DNA from: Alphaproteobacteria bacterium
GTDB taxonomy: Bacteria; Pseudomonadota; Alphaproteobacteria; Rhodobacterales; Rhodobacteraceae
Length of the DNA: 50,079 bases
Direction of reading: 5' to 3'
Assembly: GCA_016869875.1 (NCBI GenBank)
Contig: VGDE01000006.1
Location: 1 to 50,079 of the forward strand
Translations under genes and position numbers: made by a program
Shown here: piece by piece, positions 17,031-26,294 of the stretch
How positions within the stretch are numbered: the first letter of the stretch is position 1
Layout: each line of letters begins with the position of its first letter
The notes under the pieces: model-generated
The model's database searches: none
Told to the model about the DNA's origin: nothing
Seen by the model: the letters and a program-made list of their open reading frames with translations, nothing else

Positions 17031-17993
17031 TCATGCGGCGGTCCTGGCCATGTCATGGGCCATGCGAAGCGCGGCCAGGGTCGAGGACGGATCGGCCAGG
17101 CCCTTGCCCGCGATGTCGAAGGCGGTGCCGTGGTCCGGCGAGGTTCGGATAAAGGGCAGGCCAAGCGTCACGTTCACGCCGCCAGCAAAATCCAGCGTCT
17201 TGATCGGGATCAGCGCCTGGTCGTGATAGGCGCAGACTGCCGCGTCATAGGTCGCACGCGCCGGCGCGTGGAACATCGTGTCGCCGGGCAGGGGGCCGGA
17301 CAGGTGCATCCCCTCGTCCCGCAGGCGCGCGATGAGGGGGGCGATCATGTCGACCTCCTGCCGGCCCATCGTGCCGCCTTCGCCCGCATGCGGATTCAGG
17401 CCGGACACCGCGATGCGCGGGGCAGGAATTCCAAAGTCGCGGATCAGCGCGGCATGTGTGAGGCGGATCGCCTGTTCCAGCACATCGGCGGTCAGGGCCG
17501 TTGGAACATCGGCCAGCGGGATGTGGATCGTGGCCGGCACGACGCGGCAGGCGGGCGTCACGGTGGTCGAGGCAAGCATCATTGCCACGGGCACATCGCC
17601 CGCCAGATGGGCCAGATATTCCGTATGGCCCGGAAAGGCAAAGCCTGCACCTTCCTTCAGGGCCTGCTTGCTGATGGGGGCGGTGGTGATCGCCGCCACC
17701 TCCCGCGCCATGGCCAGCTGCACCGCCCGCGCGATGACCTCGACCACGCCCCGCGCATTGGCGGGGTCGGGCCGCCCGGGCGTAGCGGGCGCGGCGAAGT
17801 CATGCACCAGCACCGGCAGATGGCCCGACGGCACCGGGTCCGAGGGTGCCGCAACGGTCGTGAAGGCGGTGCCGGCAGGCAGGTGACGGGGATCGCCCAT
17901 CCATACGACATCGACCCCCGAGGCAAGCGCCAGTGGCGCCAGTTCGGGACCGATGCCGGCCGGCTCGCCGCAGGTCAGAAGGACGCGCGCCAT
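17031..17993 (-). CDS. pdxA: 4-hydroxythreonine-4-phosphate dehydrogenase
   Basis: A 320-residue NAD-dependent enzyme of the DXP-dependent pyridoxal phosphate pathway. Motifs are [11 protein letters not shown] at the N terminus, the metal-site [19 protein letters not shown] and the C-terminal [11 protein letters not shown]. The ATG shares one base with the surA stop (TGATG). The order surA-pdxA-rsmA is the same as in enterobacteria. Confidence 0.96.
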   Translation of the reverse strand: MARVLLTCGEPAGIGPELAPLALASGVDVVWMGDPRHLPAGTAFTTVAAPSDPVPSGHLPVLVHDFAAPATPGRPDPANARGVVEVIARAVQLAMAREVAAITTAPISKQALKEGAGFAFPGHTEYLAHLAGDVPVAMMLASTTVTPACRVVPATIHIPLADVPTALTADVLEQAIRLTHAALIRDFGIPAPRIAVSGLNPHAGEGGTMGRQEVDMIAPLIARLRDEGMHLSGPLPGDTMFHAPARATYDAAVCAYHDQALIPIKTLDFAGGVNVTLGLPFIRTSPDHGTAFDIAGKGLADPSSTLAALRMAHDMARTAA

Positions 17994-19264
17994 CAGGGAC
18001 GCCGGATCACGGCGTCGGCGCGCAGGTCGGCCAGCAATCCATCGGCGGCGGCGTTGATCTTGCGGCTGAACAGCTGGTCGCGCACCGCCTCGCGCGTGGG
18101 AATGCCGCCGAGCTCTGTTCGCGGAACCGCGGCCTCGACGCCGTCTTCGGGCAGGGCGGAAGTGGCCACCTGGGCTTGGGCCGCCAAGGCGGGCTGGCGC
18201 GAGCACAGCATCACCAGGTCGGCGCCCGCACCGGCCGGAACCACCCCTGCCTCGCCGGGATCGAGCGAGGCCAGACGGGCCGCGATCTGGGTCGGGATCG
18301 CGCCCTGAGAGGCCGTCTGGCGCCGGACCTGCGGCGCGGCTTCGGGCCCCGCCTGCACGTAAAGGTCGTCGCAGCTGCGGCTGCGGGCGGCCAACGCGGC
18401 CGCATCGGCCGTCGAGGCCAGGCGCAGTGTCAGGTAGTCCAGCACCTGTTCGCGGGCACCGGGACGCAGCGTCCCCTGCACGTCGCGCAGATGGAACAGC
18501 ACCACCGCGCCTTCCACCGGCAGGGGCTGCGTCGTCTGCCCCGGCTGCAGTGCGGTGATGATCGGGCGCAGCGAGGGCGGAAGGTTGTCCAGCGGCAGCA
18601 TCTCCAGCCGGCCACCCGCCTCGGCCGAGGGAACCACGGAATAGGCGCGGGCGGCCTCGGCGAACTGCGCCTCGGTCGGGCGCGAGCCCGAGATGCGTTC
18701 CGCCAGCGCCAGCGCCTGTGCCTCCTGGCCCGGAGGCGCCGGGATGATCAGTTCGGACAAGAGCACGCGATCGATGATCGGCGTTTCGATCACGCGCTGC
18801 AGCTCCTGGTCGATCTCGGCGTCCGAGATGTTGATCTGGGACAGCAGGCGCGCGCGCACGACCTCGCGCCAGACGGTGCCGGCCGTGACAAAGTCGCGAA
18901 AGACGCCCGCCTCGATCCCGGCGCGTTCCAGCTGCGCGATAAAGCCCGCCGCATCCTGGCCGGCGCGGCCCGCGAATTCCTCAAGGCCCGCCTGCAGGCC
19001 TTCAGGCGTGATCTCGATGCCCAGCTGGGCCGCGGCCTGCACGCGCAGGCGGTCGTCGACCAACGCATCCTGCGCGGCCTGGGCGGTCGTATCGGGGGCG
19101 CCGATCAGCTGCATGAAGCGCAGGCGCTGGTCGACCTCATAGCCCGTGACGGCGCTGTCGTTGACATACACGACCGGCGCGAACAGGTTCTGCGCCGTCG
19201 CGGGGCCGACGGCGCCCATGGCCACCACCGCCGCCAGGGCGATACCCGAAAGGAAATGCCGCAT
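17993..19264 (-). CDS. surA: periplasmic chaperone / peptidyl-prolyl isomerase SurA
   Basis: A 423-residue secreted protein: a signal peptide ending at about residue 24 (GPATAQ), the SurA N-terminal helical domain (VVYVNDSAVTGYEVDQRLRF), and one parvulin domain (LLSELIIPAPP ... AGGRLEMLPLDNLPPSL ... VLFHLRDVQG). It escorts outer-membrane beta-barrels to BAM. It lies just downstream of lptD, whose product is a SurA client in E. coli. Confidence 0.93.
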   Translation of the reverse strand: MRHFLSGIALAAVVAMGAVGPATAQNLFAPVVYVNDSAVTGYEVDQRLRFMQLIGAPDTTAQAAQDALVDDRLRVQAAAQLGIEITPEGLQAGLEEFAGRAGQDAAGFIAQLERAGIEAGVFRDFVTAGTVWREVVRARLLSQINISDAEIDQELQRVIETPIIDRVLLSELIIPAPPGQEAQALALAERISGSRPTEAQFAEAARAYSVVPSAEAGGRLEMLPLDNLPPSLRPIITALQPGQTTQPLPVEGAVVLFHLRDVQGTLRPGAREQVLDYLTLRLASTADAAALAARSRSCDDLYVQAGPEAAPQVRRQTASQGAIPTQIAARLASLDPGEAGVVPAGAGADLVMLCSRQPALAAQAQVATSALPEDGVEAAVPRTELGGIPTREAVRDQLFSRKINAAADGLLADLRADAVIRRP

Positions 19265-19296
19265 CTGCTGCCCTCATCTTGGTTCTTGCGCGCAGA

Positions 19297-21702
19297 CTAG
19301 CGCATGCAACTGCGCCGCGCCACCGTGCCCGCGCCGTCCTGCTGCCGGCCAAAGCCGCCCAAACGCACCGACAGGTCCAGGCTGGTTTCCGGCCGAACCA
19401 GATCCGAACTGGTAAAGCGGCGCGACAGCCCGCTTTCGACGCTGATGCATTCGTTGCGATAGGCCACCTGCAGCGAGGCCCGCTGCGCGCGATCGGCGGC
19501 GAAATCATAGCGCGTCTCGGCCGTGCCCCACCAGCCCTGGGCGATCTGCCAGCCGACATTGGCGGCCAGTTCGCTGGCATCCTCGGCCCGGCCTTCGGCT
19601 TCGTCGCGGTCGATCCACAGATAGCCCGCCGACACCTGCAGGTCGGGCCGCAGCCAGCCCACGCGCACCTCGTTGCGCGAAATGGCAAAGCGGTCGTCGA
19701 ACAAGGCGCGATTGGCAATGGCCAGGCCCGTGCCGCTGTCGAAATGCGCCGCCAGCAGCCAGTCCGAACTGCGCCCCCCGAAGGGCGAGGTCGAGGCGAC
19801 GTTGGCCGCCTCGCGTGCGCGCACCACCCGGCCCCCGGTCAGGCCAAGCGACCAGCCGGCCGGATCAAGCCGCGTCCAGGTCAGGCCCAGGTTCCCGCGC
19901 AGGCCGGTCTCGCGCAGGTCATAGCCCGGAAAGCGGTTGTCCGAGAACAGGTTGCCCTCGTCGAACTCGATCAGGTTGCTGTCCTCGTTGGGGATGTCGT
20001 CATCCTGCCCGCGGGGGGAATACAGAACCTGGACGACCGGCTCGACCATATGGGTGGCGCCCGCGCGGCTGGTGGCCAGGGGCCAGCGCAGTTCCACCCC
20101 CACCTGCGGGTCGACGCGCGTCACGATGTCGTCAAAGCGGTCGTCCTGGGCAATGCGGTAAAGATCGGCGTCCAGCCCCGCCAGCGCGGCGGCCACCACG
20201 CCCCCCGGCAGGATCTGGCTGCGCCGCCAGTCAAGGCCCACGGAGGCGCGGGCCATGTCCCGGCCCTCGATGTTTTCATCCGACGGGCGGCGATGGGCAT
20301 GGGCGGACCATTCCAGCAGCGCCTCGCCGCCGATCAGCGCGGGCGTCAACCGCCGCATCCAGATGACGTCCGCGACCTGGGCGGGCGAGGTGGCGTTGTC
20401 TTCGTCCTCGCGCAGCGAGTGATAGTTGCCGACCCGACCCCAGACCATCTTGTCGCGCAGCACCCGCTCCAGCGTGACGCCGCTCCACAGCCGGTCGGCA
20501 TCCGTGACACCATAATCCAGCAGATAGGCCCGGTCGGACGCGGACTGAACCTGCACCCCCAGCCGATAGTCGCGCGGCAGGTCAAAGCGCGCCACCCCGA
20601 AGATATAGCCGCGCGTTTCACCCGGCAGCAGGTCGTCGCGGCTGATCGCGCCGTTCCATTCCGTCGCGCCCATCGCGAATGCCTGGCGATAACGCAGTTG
20701 CAGGGTACGCGTCCGGTCCAGCGACAGGTAAGGCGTCAGCGTCAGGTCCGCATGTTCACCCAGCGTCCGGAAATAGGGCAGCGTGATCCCGAAGCCCAGT
20801 CCCGAGGTGGTGCGGATCCCCGGACGCAGAAAGCCCGAGCGCCGCTCGACCGTGGGATCCGGGGCGGTGATGGAAAAGGGCGCATAGGCCAGCGGAATGC
20901 CGAAGGCCCGGAACTGCGGGTGGTCAAAGGTGATCAGCCGCGTCTGGGCATCATGGGTGATGCGGCGGGCGCGAATCTCCCACAAGGGGTGGGGATCGCT
21001 GGCGCAGACCTGGCACGAGGACGCGACAACCTGCGTCAGTTCGCTGATGCGGCCATCCTCGCGGCGTTCAAGCCGTGCGGAGGCCAGTTGCAGTTCGCGC
21101 GCGATGACCATGCGCGCGCCCTGGATGATTCCGTTCTGCAGCTCGCGGTCCAGCTGTGCGCTGTCAGCGATCAGTACGGCCTCGGCCTCGGGGTCGGCCG
21201 CGCCGGGACGCGACAGGTGGATCGGCCCCTCGATGGTCAGGTCCCCCGTGGCGCCGTCCACAACCACGCGCGAGGCCACCAGCCGGCTGCCCCGGTACCA
21301 GATGACGACGCCTCCGGCCGCCACCAGGGTCCGGTCGGATTGCAGCACCACGTTGTCGGCAAGCACGGTGGCGGCGCCGGCGGACTCATCGGGCGCGGAT
21401 CCTGCAGGCAGCGTGACGCTTGCGGTGGGGGCGACACTGGCCGGCGTGCCGGTCGCGGGCGTGCGGTCGCCCACGGGATCGCTGCCCAGTTCCTGTGCGG
21501 CCGGCGCGAGCGCGGAGACGCCCTTGCTGGACGGGTCGCCCGACGGGGCCGCGCTGCCCGTCATCACCCTGCCCGGCATGTCGGGCAGGCCCGGTGTCGC
21601 GTCGAACAGCGTTTGCGCGGACAGCATGCCGGGCAGGGCCGCAGCCCCCAGCAGCACCGCCACCGTCGCCCGCAGGCCGGTCCCAAAGGTTCGCGCGCTC
21701 AT
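19297..21702 (-). CDS. lptD: LPS-assembly protein LptD
   Basis: An 801-residue outer-membrane beta-barrel that inserts lipopolysaccharide into the outer leaflet. It has a signal peptide (VLLGAAALPGMLSAQ), an OstA/LptA-like N-terminal domain (residues about 95-220), and a C-terminal barrel ending in a typical Phe/Arg-rich closing strand region. CQVC (about residues 227-230) is a candidate disulfide motif. ATG 21702 lies in a 4-base overlap with lptG; the much longer open frame upstream is antisense-type noise over lptG. Confidence 0.93.
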   Translation of the reverse strand: MSARTFGTGLRATVAVLLGAAALPGMLSAQTLFDATPGLPDMPGRVMTGSAAPSGDPSSKGVSALAPAAQELGSDPVGDRTPATGTPASVAPTASVTLPAGSAPDESAGAATVLADNVVLQSDRTLVAAGGVVIWYRGSRLVASRVVVDGATGDLTIEGPIHLSRPGAADPEAEAVLIADSAQLDRELQNGIIQGARMVIARELQLASARLERREDGRISELTQVVASSCQVCASDPHPLWEIRARRITHDAQTRLITFDHPQFRAFGIPLAYAPFSITAPDPTVERRSGFLRPGIRTTSGLGFGITLPYFRTLGEHADLTLTPYLSLDRTRTLQLRYRQAFAMGATEWNGAISRDDLLPGETRGYIFGVARFDLPRDYRLGVQVQSASDRAYLLDYGVTDADRLWSGVTLERVLRDKMVWGRVGNYHSLREDEDNATSPAQVADVIWMRRLTPALIGGEALLEWSAHAHRRPSDENIEGRDMARASVGLDWRRSQILPGGVVAAALAGLDADLYRIAQDDRFDDIVTRVDPQVGVELRWPLATSRAGATHMVEPVVQVLYSPRGQDDDIPNEDSNLIEFDEGNLFSDNRFPGYDLRETGLRGNLGLTWTRLDPAGWSLGLTGGRVVRAREAANVASTSPFGGRSSDWLLAAHFDSGTGLAIANRALFDDRFAISRNEVRVGWLRPDLQVSAGYLWIDRDEAEGRAEDASELAANVGWQIAQGWWGTAETRYDFAADRAQRASLQVAYRNECISVESGLSRRFTSSDLVRPETSLDLSVRLGGFGRQQDGAGTVARRSCMR

Positions 21703-22805
21703 CCGTCCTCCCGCTTCAGGATCAGGCTCAGGGCCAGCAGGGCCCCCACCAGCGGCGGCGTCCATGCCGCCATCGCGGGCGTGATCTGGCCGTTGTCCCC
21801 CAGAACCTGCGCCAGATTGCGCAAAAAGAACAGGGCGATCCCTGCGCCGAATGCCATCAGGACCGCCGTGCCGGTGTTGCGTCCGCGCACATGCTGCATG
21901 GTGAAGGCCGCCGCGATGATCACCATTGCCGCCATCAGAAAGGGCCGCGCCAGTTCCATCTGAAACCAGACCTTGTGACGCGCGGCCGAAAAGCCCGCCC
22001 GCTCCAGTCCTTCGATAAAGGCGGGCAGCTGCCAGACGGGCACCGCCTCGGGACGGCCGAAACCTTCGCGGATCCGCTGTGCGGTCAGGTCCGACGGCAG
22101 GCGCATCCTGTCCAGCCGCGCGACTTCGGCCTGTGGATTGGGACGGTCCAGGGGATAGTCGCTGACCTCGCGCAGTTCCCACGCACCCGGCGTCAGCCGC
22201 GCCTCGCGCGCCTCGATCCGCCTCAAAGGACCGTCGCCGGAAAAGACCAGAAAGCTTGCGTCGTAAAGCGTCACCGCATCCGGGCTGGCGCGGCGGGCGC
22301 GGATGACGATCTGGCCTGCCTCCCGGCCATCCTCCAGCACCGCCTGGCGCAGCCACACGGCACTGTCGCCCAGGCTGACGGTCTGCCGCCCCGCGCGGTC
22401 GATTTCGGCCACGGCCTCGTCATAGGCGGCGCCTGTCGCGGCCACCAGCGGGTTCAGCAGACCCACTGTCAGCGCCCCCAGCAGGACCGCCGTGACCGCT
22501 GGCGCCGCGATCACCCGCAGGGCCGACCGCCCGGAGGCCCGGATCGCCACCATCTCGGAACTGCGCGCCAGGCCCAGGAACAGCGCGATGGCGGCCAGCA
22601 CAGTCATCAGCGGCAGGATGGAGTAAAAGCTGCCCGCGATGTTCAGCGCCGCCAGTTCGGCCGCGCCCCCCAGTCCGATGTTGCGGCTGGAAAAGCGGCG
22701 GATCATCTCGATCATGTCGATCAGGAACAGGATCAGCAGGAACACCCCCGCGATCAGCAGAAAGCTGCGCAGGAACCGCCGCGCGACATAGCGTGCCAGG
22801 ATCAT
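21699..22805 (-). CDS. lptG: LPS export permease LptG
   Basis: A 368-residue YjgP/YjgQ permease with three N-terminal and three C-terminal membrane segments around a periplasmic jellyroll domain. It starts MILARYVARRFL, a hallmark of the family. With LptF and the LptB ATPase (not in this window) it extracts LPS from the inner membrane. Four-base ATGA overlaps on both sides tie it to lptF and lptD. Confidence 0.93.
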   Translation of the reverse strand: MILARYVARRFLRSFLLIAGVFLLILFLIDMIEMIRRFSSRNIGLGGAAELAALNIAGSFYSILPLMTVLAAIALFLGLARSSEMVAIRASGRSALRVIAAPAVTAVLLGALTVGLLNPLVAATGAAYDEAVAEIDRAGRQTVSLGDSAVWLRQAVLEDGREAGQIVIRARRASPDAVTLYDASFLVFSGDGPLRRIEAREARLTPGAWELREVSDYPLDRPNPQAEVARLDRMRLPSDLTAQRIREGFGRPEAVPVWQLPAFIEGLERAGFSAARHKVWFQMELARPFLMAAMVIIAAAFTMQHVRGRNTGTAVLMAFGAGIALFFLRNLAQVLGDNGQITPAMAAWTPPLVGALLALSLILKREDG

Positions 22806-23920
22806 GCCGGCCTCCGCGGTCCGCGCGGCCTGCCTGCCAGCCACAGCAGCGCCATGCACAGACATGCCCCCACAAGCGCGGGCAGGTAGAGAACCGGCCA
22901 AAGGGCCGCGTTCCGCCCCACCTGGTTGGCGGCGGCGTTGGACAGGAACTGCACCAGGATCAGCCCCAGGATCGCCCAGCCCACCTGCCGCCACACGCCA
23001 AAGCGGGAAAACCCGCCGATCATCAGCGTGGCAAAGCCGATCATCGCCGCGATGGGCGCCAGCAGCGGCTGCGCGATCCGTTCATGCGCCTCGCGCCGGG
23101 CATCGGCCTCGCTGGCACGGGTGGTCGCCAGCAGCTCGGGGTCGGGGGACAAGAGCCGCAGCGTGCCATAATCGCGCAGGTCGCGGCCCCGGCTGGACGT
23201 GCCGGCGAACATCGCCCCCACGTCATAGCTGAATTCGTCAAACCGGGTGACGGACAGGCGCGGCACGCCGTCCTGCAGGCGCAGGCTTTGGGCTATGCCC
23301 TCCAGCAGGACCAGGACAGGGCCCGTTTCGGTCCGCACGACCAGGGCCTCCTGCGCGGTATAGCTTATCTGGTCGGCCGGATTGCGCCCGTCCTCGATGA
23401 ACAGGTCCAGGAGCCGGCCGTCCGCCGCGATGTCGCGGATGAACAGCGTCACGTCCGAGGTCGGGTACTGGAAGCTGCCCGGACGCAGGAACTGCGCGGT
23501 CACGTTTTCGGCGATTTCCGCCGACCGTTCGGCCAGCCGGGCCCGGGCCATGGGTACAAGTCCATGCACCAGCACCGCGACCATCACCCCCACAAAGACC
23601 CCAAAGACCAGCACCGGCCGCGCCAGCCGCCAGGGCGACAGCCCCGCCGCCTGCATCGCCACCAGTTCGGATTCGCCCGACAGCCGGTTCGTGCCATAGG
23701 CCGTGGCCGCGAATGCCGCCACCGGCAGCACCACCGAAATCACCAGCGGCAGCGTCAGCGCCGTGAATTCCAGAACAACCAGCGCGGTCTGGCCGTCGTT
23801 CAACAGGTCGTCGAACAGGCTGACGGCCCGGTTGATCCAGTAGACCGCCACCAGAACCAGCGCAAAGAACCCGAACAGCGTCAGCAGCTGACCAAGGATG
23901 TAGCGGTCGATCCGGGGCAT
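22802..23920 (-). CDS. lptF: LPS export permease LptF
   Basis: A 372-residue partner of LptG with the same six-segment layout; it begins MPRIDRYILGQLL and has the SGESELVAMQAAG cytoplasmic loop that contacts LptB. The ATG at 23920 is the first gene start of the lptF-lptG-lptD-surA-pdxA-rsmA run; a 114-base region separates it from divergent pepA. Open frame upstream of 23920 is a shadow of pepA. Confidence 0.94.
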   Translation of the reverse strand: MPRIDRYILGQLLTLFGFFALVLVAVYWINRAVSLFDDLLNDGQTALVVLEFTALTLPLVISVVLPVAAFAATAYGTNRLSGESELVAMQAAGLSPWRLARPVLVFGVFVGVMVAVLVHGLVPMARARLAERSAEIAENVTAQFLRPGSFQYPTSDVTLFIRDIAADGRLLDLFIEDGRNPADQISYTAQEALVVRTETGPVLVLLEGIAQSLRLQDGVPRLSVTRFDEFSYDVGAMFAGTSSRGRDLRDYGTLRLLSPDPELLATTRASEADARREAHERIAQPLLAPIAAMIGFATLMIGGFSRFGVWRQVGWAILGLILVQFLSNAAANQVGRNAALWPVLYLPALVGACLCMALLWLAGRPRGPRRPA

Positions 23921-24034
23921 GGGCGGCCTTTTTTGCGCGGGACGTTGCGCCCTGCTTAGCGGCAAGGGCGGCTCTGGAAAAGGGCCGGGCAGGCGTCTAG
24001 GGTCGGGCACAACCAGAGATGAGGACACTTTGCC

Positions 24035-25612
24035 ATGACCCAGCCTGTTGAAATCAACTTCACCGCGACCGACCCGCAAAAGCTTGCGGGCCATCAAGGC
24101 CGCGTGGCGCTGATCCTGACCTCGCCCGAGGCCCTGCCGGCCGAGTTGCCGGCGGCGGCCCGCGCGGCAGCGGCGCGCGCGCTGGCGTCCAAGGCGGGAC
24201 AAGGGCTGAAGCCGGGGCAGGCGCTGGAGCTGGCCTTTCCCGCCGAAATGGCCGCCGAAGCTCTGGTGCTGGTCATGCTGCCGGACGGCGCCCAACAGGC
24301 CGAGGCGCGCCGGGCGGGCGCGGCGCTGGGGGCCAAGCTGGGCCGCAGCCACACGCTGGTCATGGCGGGCGAACATCCCCGCGCAGGCGACGTCGCCCTG
24401 GGCCTTGCCTTGCGCGGATACGACTTTTCCGTCTACCAGACCCGCCCCGTGACGGAGGTGGCGTCCTCTGGCAGCGCGCTCATGCCCGAGGCCGAGGGAC
24501 AGCAGGACAATGCCGTGCTGTCGGACGCCCAGACAGATGACACGCCCGATCAGCGCGACGCCCCCGTTTCCGAAAAGGCGCGCGTGACCTTCATGGTCGG
24601 CGATCCCGAGGCGCTGGCCAAGTCCGCCCAGGATGCCGCCGCCGTGGCCGAGGGCGTGTTCTTCACCCGCGATCTGGTGAACGAGCCGGCCAATGTCCTG
24701 ACCACGACGGATTTCGCCGACCGGCTGGCCGCCATGCAGGAGATCGGCCTGGAGGTCGAGGTCCTGGACGAGGACCAGCTGGCCCAGCTGGGCATGCGCG
24801 CCCTTCTGGCCGTCGGGCAGGGCAGCGAATCCCCGTCCAGGGTCGTGGTGATGCGCTGGAACGGCGGCGGGGACGAGGCGCCCCTGGCGCTGGTCGGCAA
24901 GGGGGTCGTCTTTGATACGGGCGGCATCTCGATCAAGCCCGCCGCCGGCATGGAGGAGATGACGATGGACATGGGCGGCGCGGGCGTCGTGGCGGGCGTC
25001 ATGCGCACGCTGGCCCTGCGCCGCGCCAAGGCCAATGTCGTGGGGCTGGTGGGCCTGGTCGAGAACATGCCCGACGGCAAGGCACAGCGTCCCGGCGACA
25101 TCGTGAAATCCATGAAGGGCGACACGATCGAGGTCATCAACACCGATGCCGAGGGGCGGCTGGTTCTGGCCGACGTGCTCTGGTACGCGCAGGACCAGTT
25201 CCAGCCCAAGGCCGTGATCGACCTGGCCACGCTGACCGGCGCGGTGATCATCGCGCTGGGTCATGACAATGCCGGCGTCTTTTCCAACGACGATGCCCTG
25301 GCCGAGGACATCCTTGCCGCCGCCCGGGCCGAGGGCGAAGGGGCGTGGCGCCTGCCGCTCGGACCTTCGTATGACGGCCTGATCAAGTCGCGTCTGGCCG
25401 ACATGAAGAACACGGGCGGCCGCGCGGCAGGCTCGATTACGGCGGCCCAGTTCATCCAGCGCTTCATCAAGGACGGCCAGCCCTGGGCGCATATCGACAT
25501 CGCGGGCGTGACCCTGCCGCCCGCGGCGACGGATCTCGCACCTCACGGCGCGACCGGCTGGGGCGTGATGACGCTGGACCGGCTGGTGCGTGACCGGTTC
25601 GAGACCAAGTGA
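24035..25612 (+). CDS. pepA: leucyl aminopeptidase (M17)
   Basis: A 525-residue two-metal aminopeptidase. The metal-binding and catalytic stretches are GKGVVFDTGGISIKP, MTMDMGGAG and NTDAEGRLVLAD in the C-terminal half; the N-terminal macro-like domain carries an acidic insert (about residues 150-175). It releases N-terminal residues from peptides; the E. coli enzyme also binds DNA, which cannot be judged here. The gene is divergent from lptF and followed by a hairpin and holC. Confidence 0.95.
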   Translation: MTQPVEINFTATDPQKLAGHQGRVALILTSPEALPAELPAAARAAAARALASKAGQGLKPGQALELAFPAEMAAEALVLVMLPDGAQQAEARRAGAALGAKLGRSHTLVMAGEHPRAGDVALGLALRGYDFSVYQTRPVTEVASSGSALMPEAEGQQDNAVLSDAQTDDTPDQRDAPVSEKARVTFMVGDPEALAKSAQDAAAVAEGVFFTRDLVNEPANVLTTTDFADRLAAMQEIGLEVEVLDEDQLAQLGMRALLAVGQGSESPSRVVVMRWNGGGDEAPLALVGKGVVFDTGGISIKPAAGMEEMTMDMGGAGVVAGVMRTLALRRAKANVVGLVGLVENMPDGKAQRPGDIVKSMKGDTIEVINTDAEGRLVLADVLWYAQDQFQPKAVIDLATLTGAVIIALGHDNAGVFSNDDALAEDILAAARAEGEGAWRLPLGPSYDGLIKSRLADMKNTGGRAAGSITAAQFIQRFIKDGQPWAHIDIAGVTLPPAATDLAPHGATGWGVMTLDRLVRDRFETK

Positions 25613-25637
25613 TCCGGCCCGCAACCGGCAACCGCCA

Positions 25638-25672
25638 GAACGCCTGCGCGCGCGGGGTCCGCGCAGGCGTTC
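25638..25672 (+). terminator. 13-bp hairpin between pepA and holC, terminator-like
   Basis: A perfect 13-bp inverted repeat GAACGCCTGCGCG / CGCGCAGGCGTTC with a 9-base loop. There is no T-run, so it may act as an attenuator, a pause or an mRNA-end stabiliser rather than a full terminator. Confidence 0.5.
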
Positions 25673-25715
25673 CCCGGCGTGGCGCAGGGACGCTGGCGGG
25701 GCGGGGGCGGCACTG

Positions 25716-26165
25716 ATGGGCAAGGCGCTGTTCTACCACCTTACCCGCTCGCCGGCCGAGGCCCTGCTGCCGGTCCTTCTGACCAAGGCACTGGCGGCGG
25801 GCTGGCGGGTCGAGCTGCGCGGACCTGATGCCGCGCGGCTGGACCGGCTGGACCAGCAGTTGTGGCTGGGCGACGGTTTCCTTCCCCATGGCATGGCCGG
25901 AGGAAGCCATGACGCCCGGCAGCCGATCCTGCTGACCGTATCCGGGCAGGAGGCCGGAAACAGCCCCTCGTGCCTGATGGCGCTGGACGGGGTCGAGGTG
26001 GCCCCGGCCGAAGCGCTTGCCCTTGACCGTACCTGCATCCTCTTTGACGGCGGGGACGCTGTGGCCACCGGTCGCGCGCGCGACCAGTGGCGCGTTTTGA
26101 CCGGCGGCGGGATCGAGGCGGAATACTGGTCCGAGGAATCGGGTCGCTGGGAGCGCAAGCGCTAG
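25716..26165 (+). CDS. holC: DNA polymerase III chi subunit
   Basis: A 149-residue chi subunit, recognisable from KALFYHLTRSPAEALLPVLLTKAL at the start, WLGDGFLPHG and the C-terminal ARDQWR/EAEYW. In the clamp-loader complex it binds psi and SSB. The pepA-holC order is common in proteobacteria. ATG 25716 is the family start; the frame upstream crosses the hairpin. Confidence 0.9.
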   Translation: MGKALFYHLTRSPAEALLPVLLTKALAAGWRVELRGPDAARLDRLDQQLWLGDGFLPHGMAGGSHDARQPILLTVSGQEAGNSPSCLMALDGVEVAPAEALALDRTCILFDGGDAVATGRARDQWRVLTGGGIEAEYWSEESGRWERKR

Positions 26166-26227
26166 CGCGCCGCAGCGGGTACCAAGCCCCTCTTCCGTGC
26201 CGGGATATCGGGCGGAGGGTGAACTGG

Positions 26228-26271
26228 CCGCAGGCCAGAAGGGAGCGAGCAGCCTCCCTTTCGGCCTGCGG
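26228..26271. terminator. long imperfect hairpin between convergent holC and urtE
   Basis: An 18-bp stem with two mismatches (outer 9 bp CCGCAGGCC / GGCCTGCGG perfect) around an 8-base loop. It is placed where both holC and the urea operon must end, so a bidirectional terminator is plausible, though no strong T-run follows on either side. Confidence 0.5.
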
Positions 26272-26294
26272 AGATGTCCTGCCGCTGCCTGCCG

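Noticed and set aside
19279..21963. Plus-strand open frame of 894 codons opposite lptD
   Set aside because: Antisense of a clear lptD with signal peptide and barrel; shadow composition.
22806..25723. Upstream in-frame extension of lptG and lptF
   Set aside because: The added residues overlap lptF or pepA and lack hydrophobic or conserved character; family starts are at 22805 and 23920.
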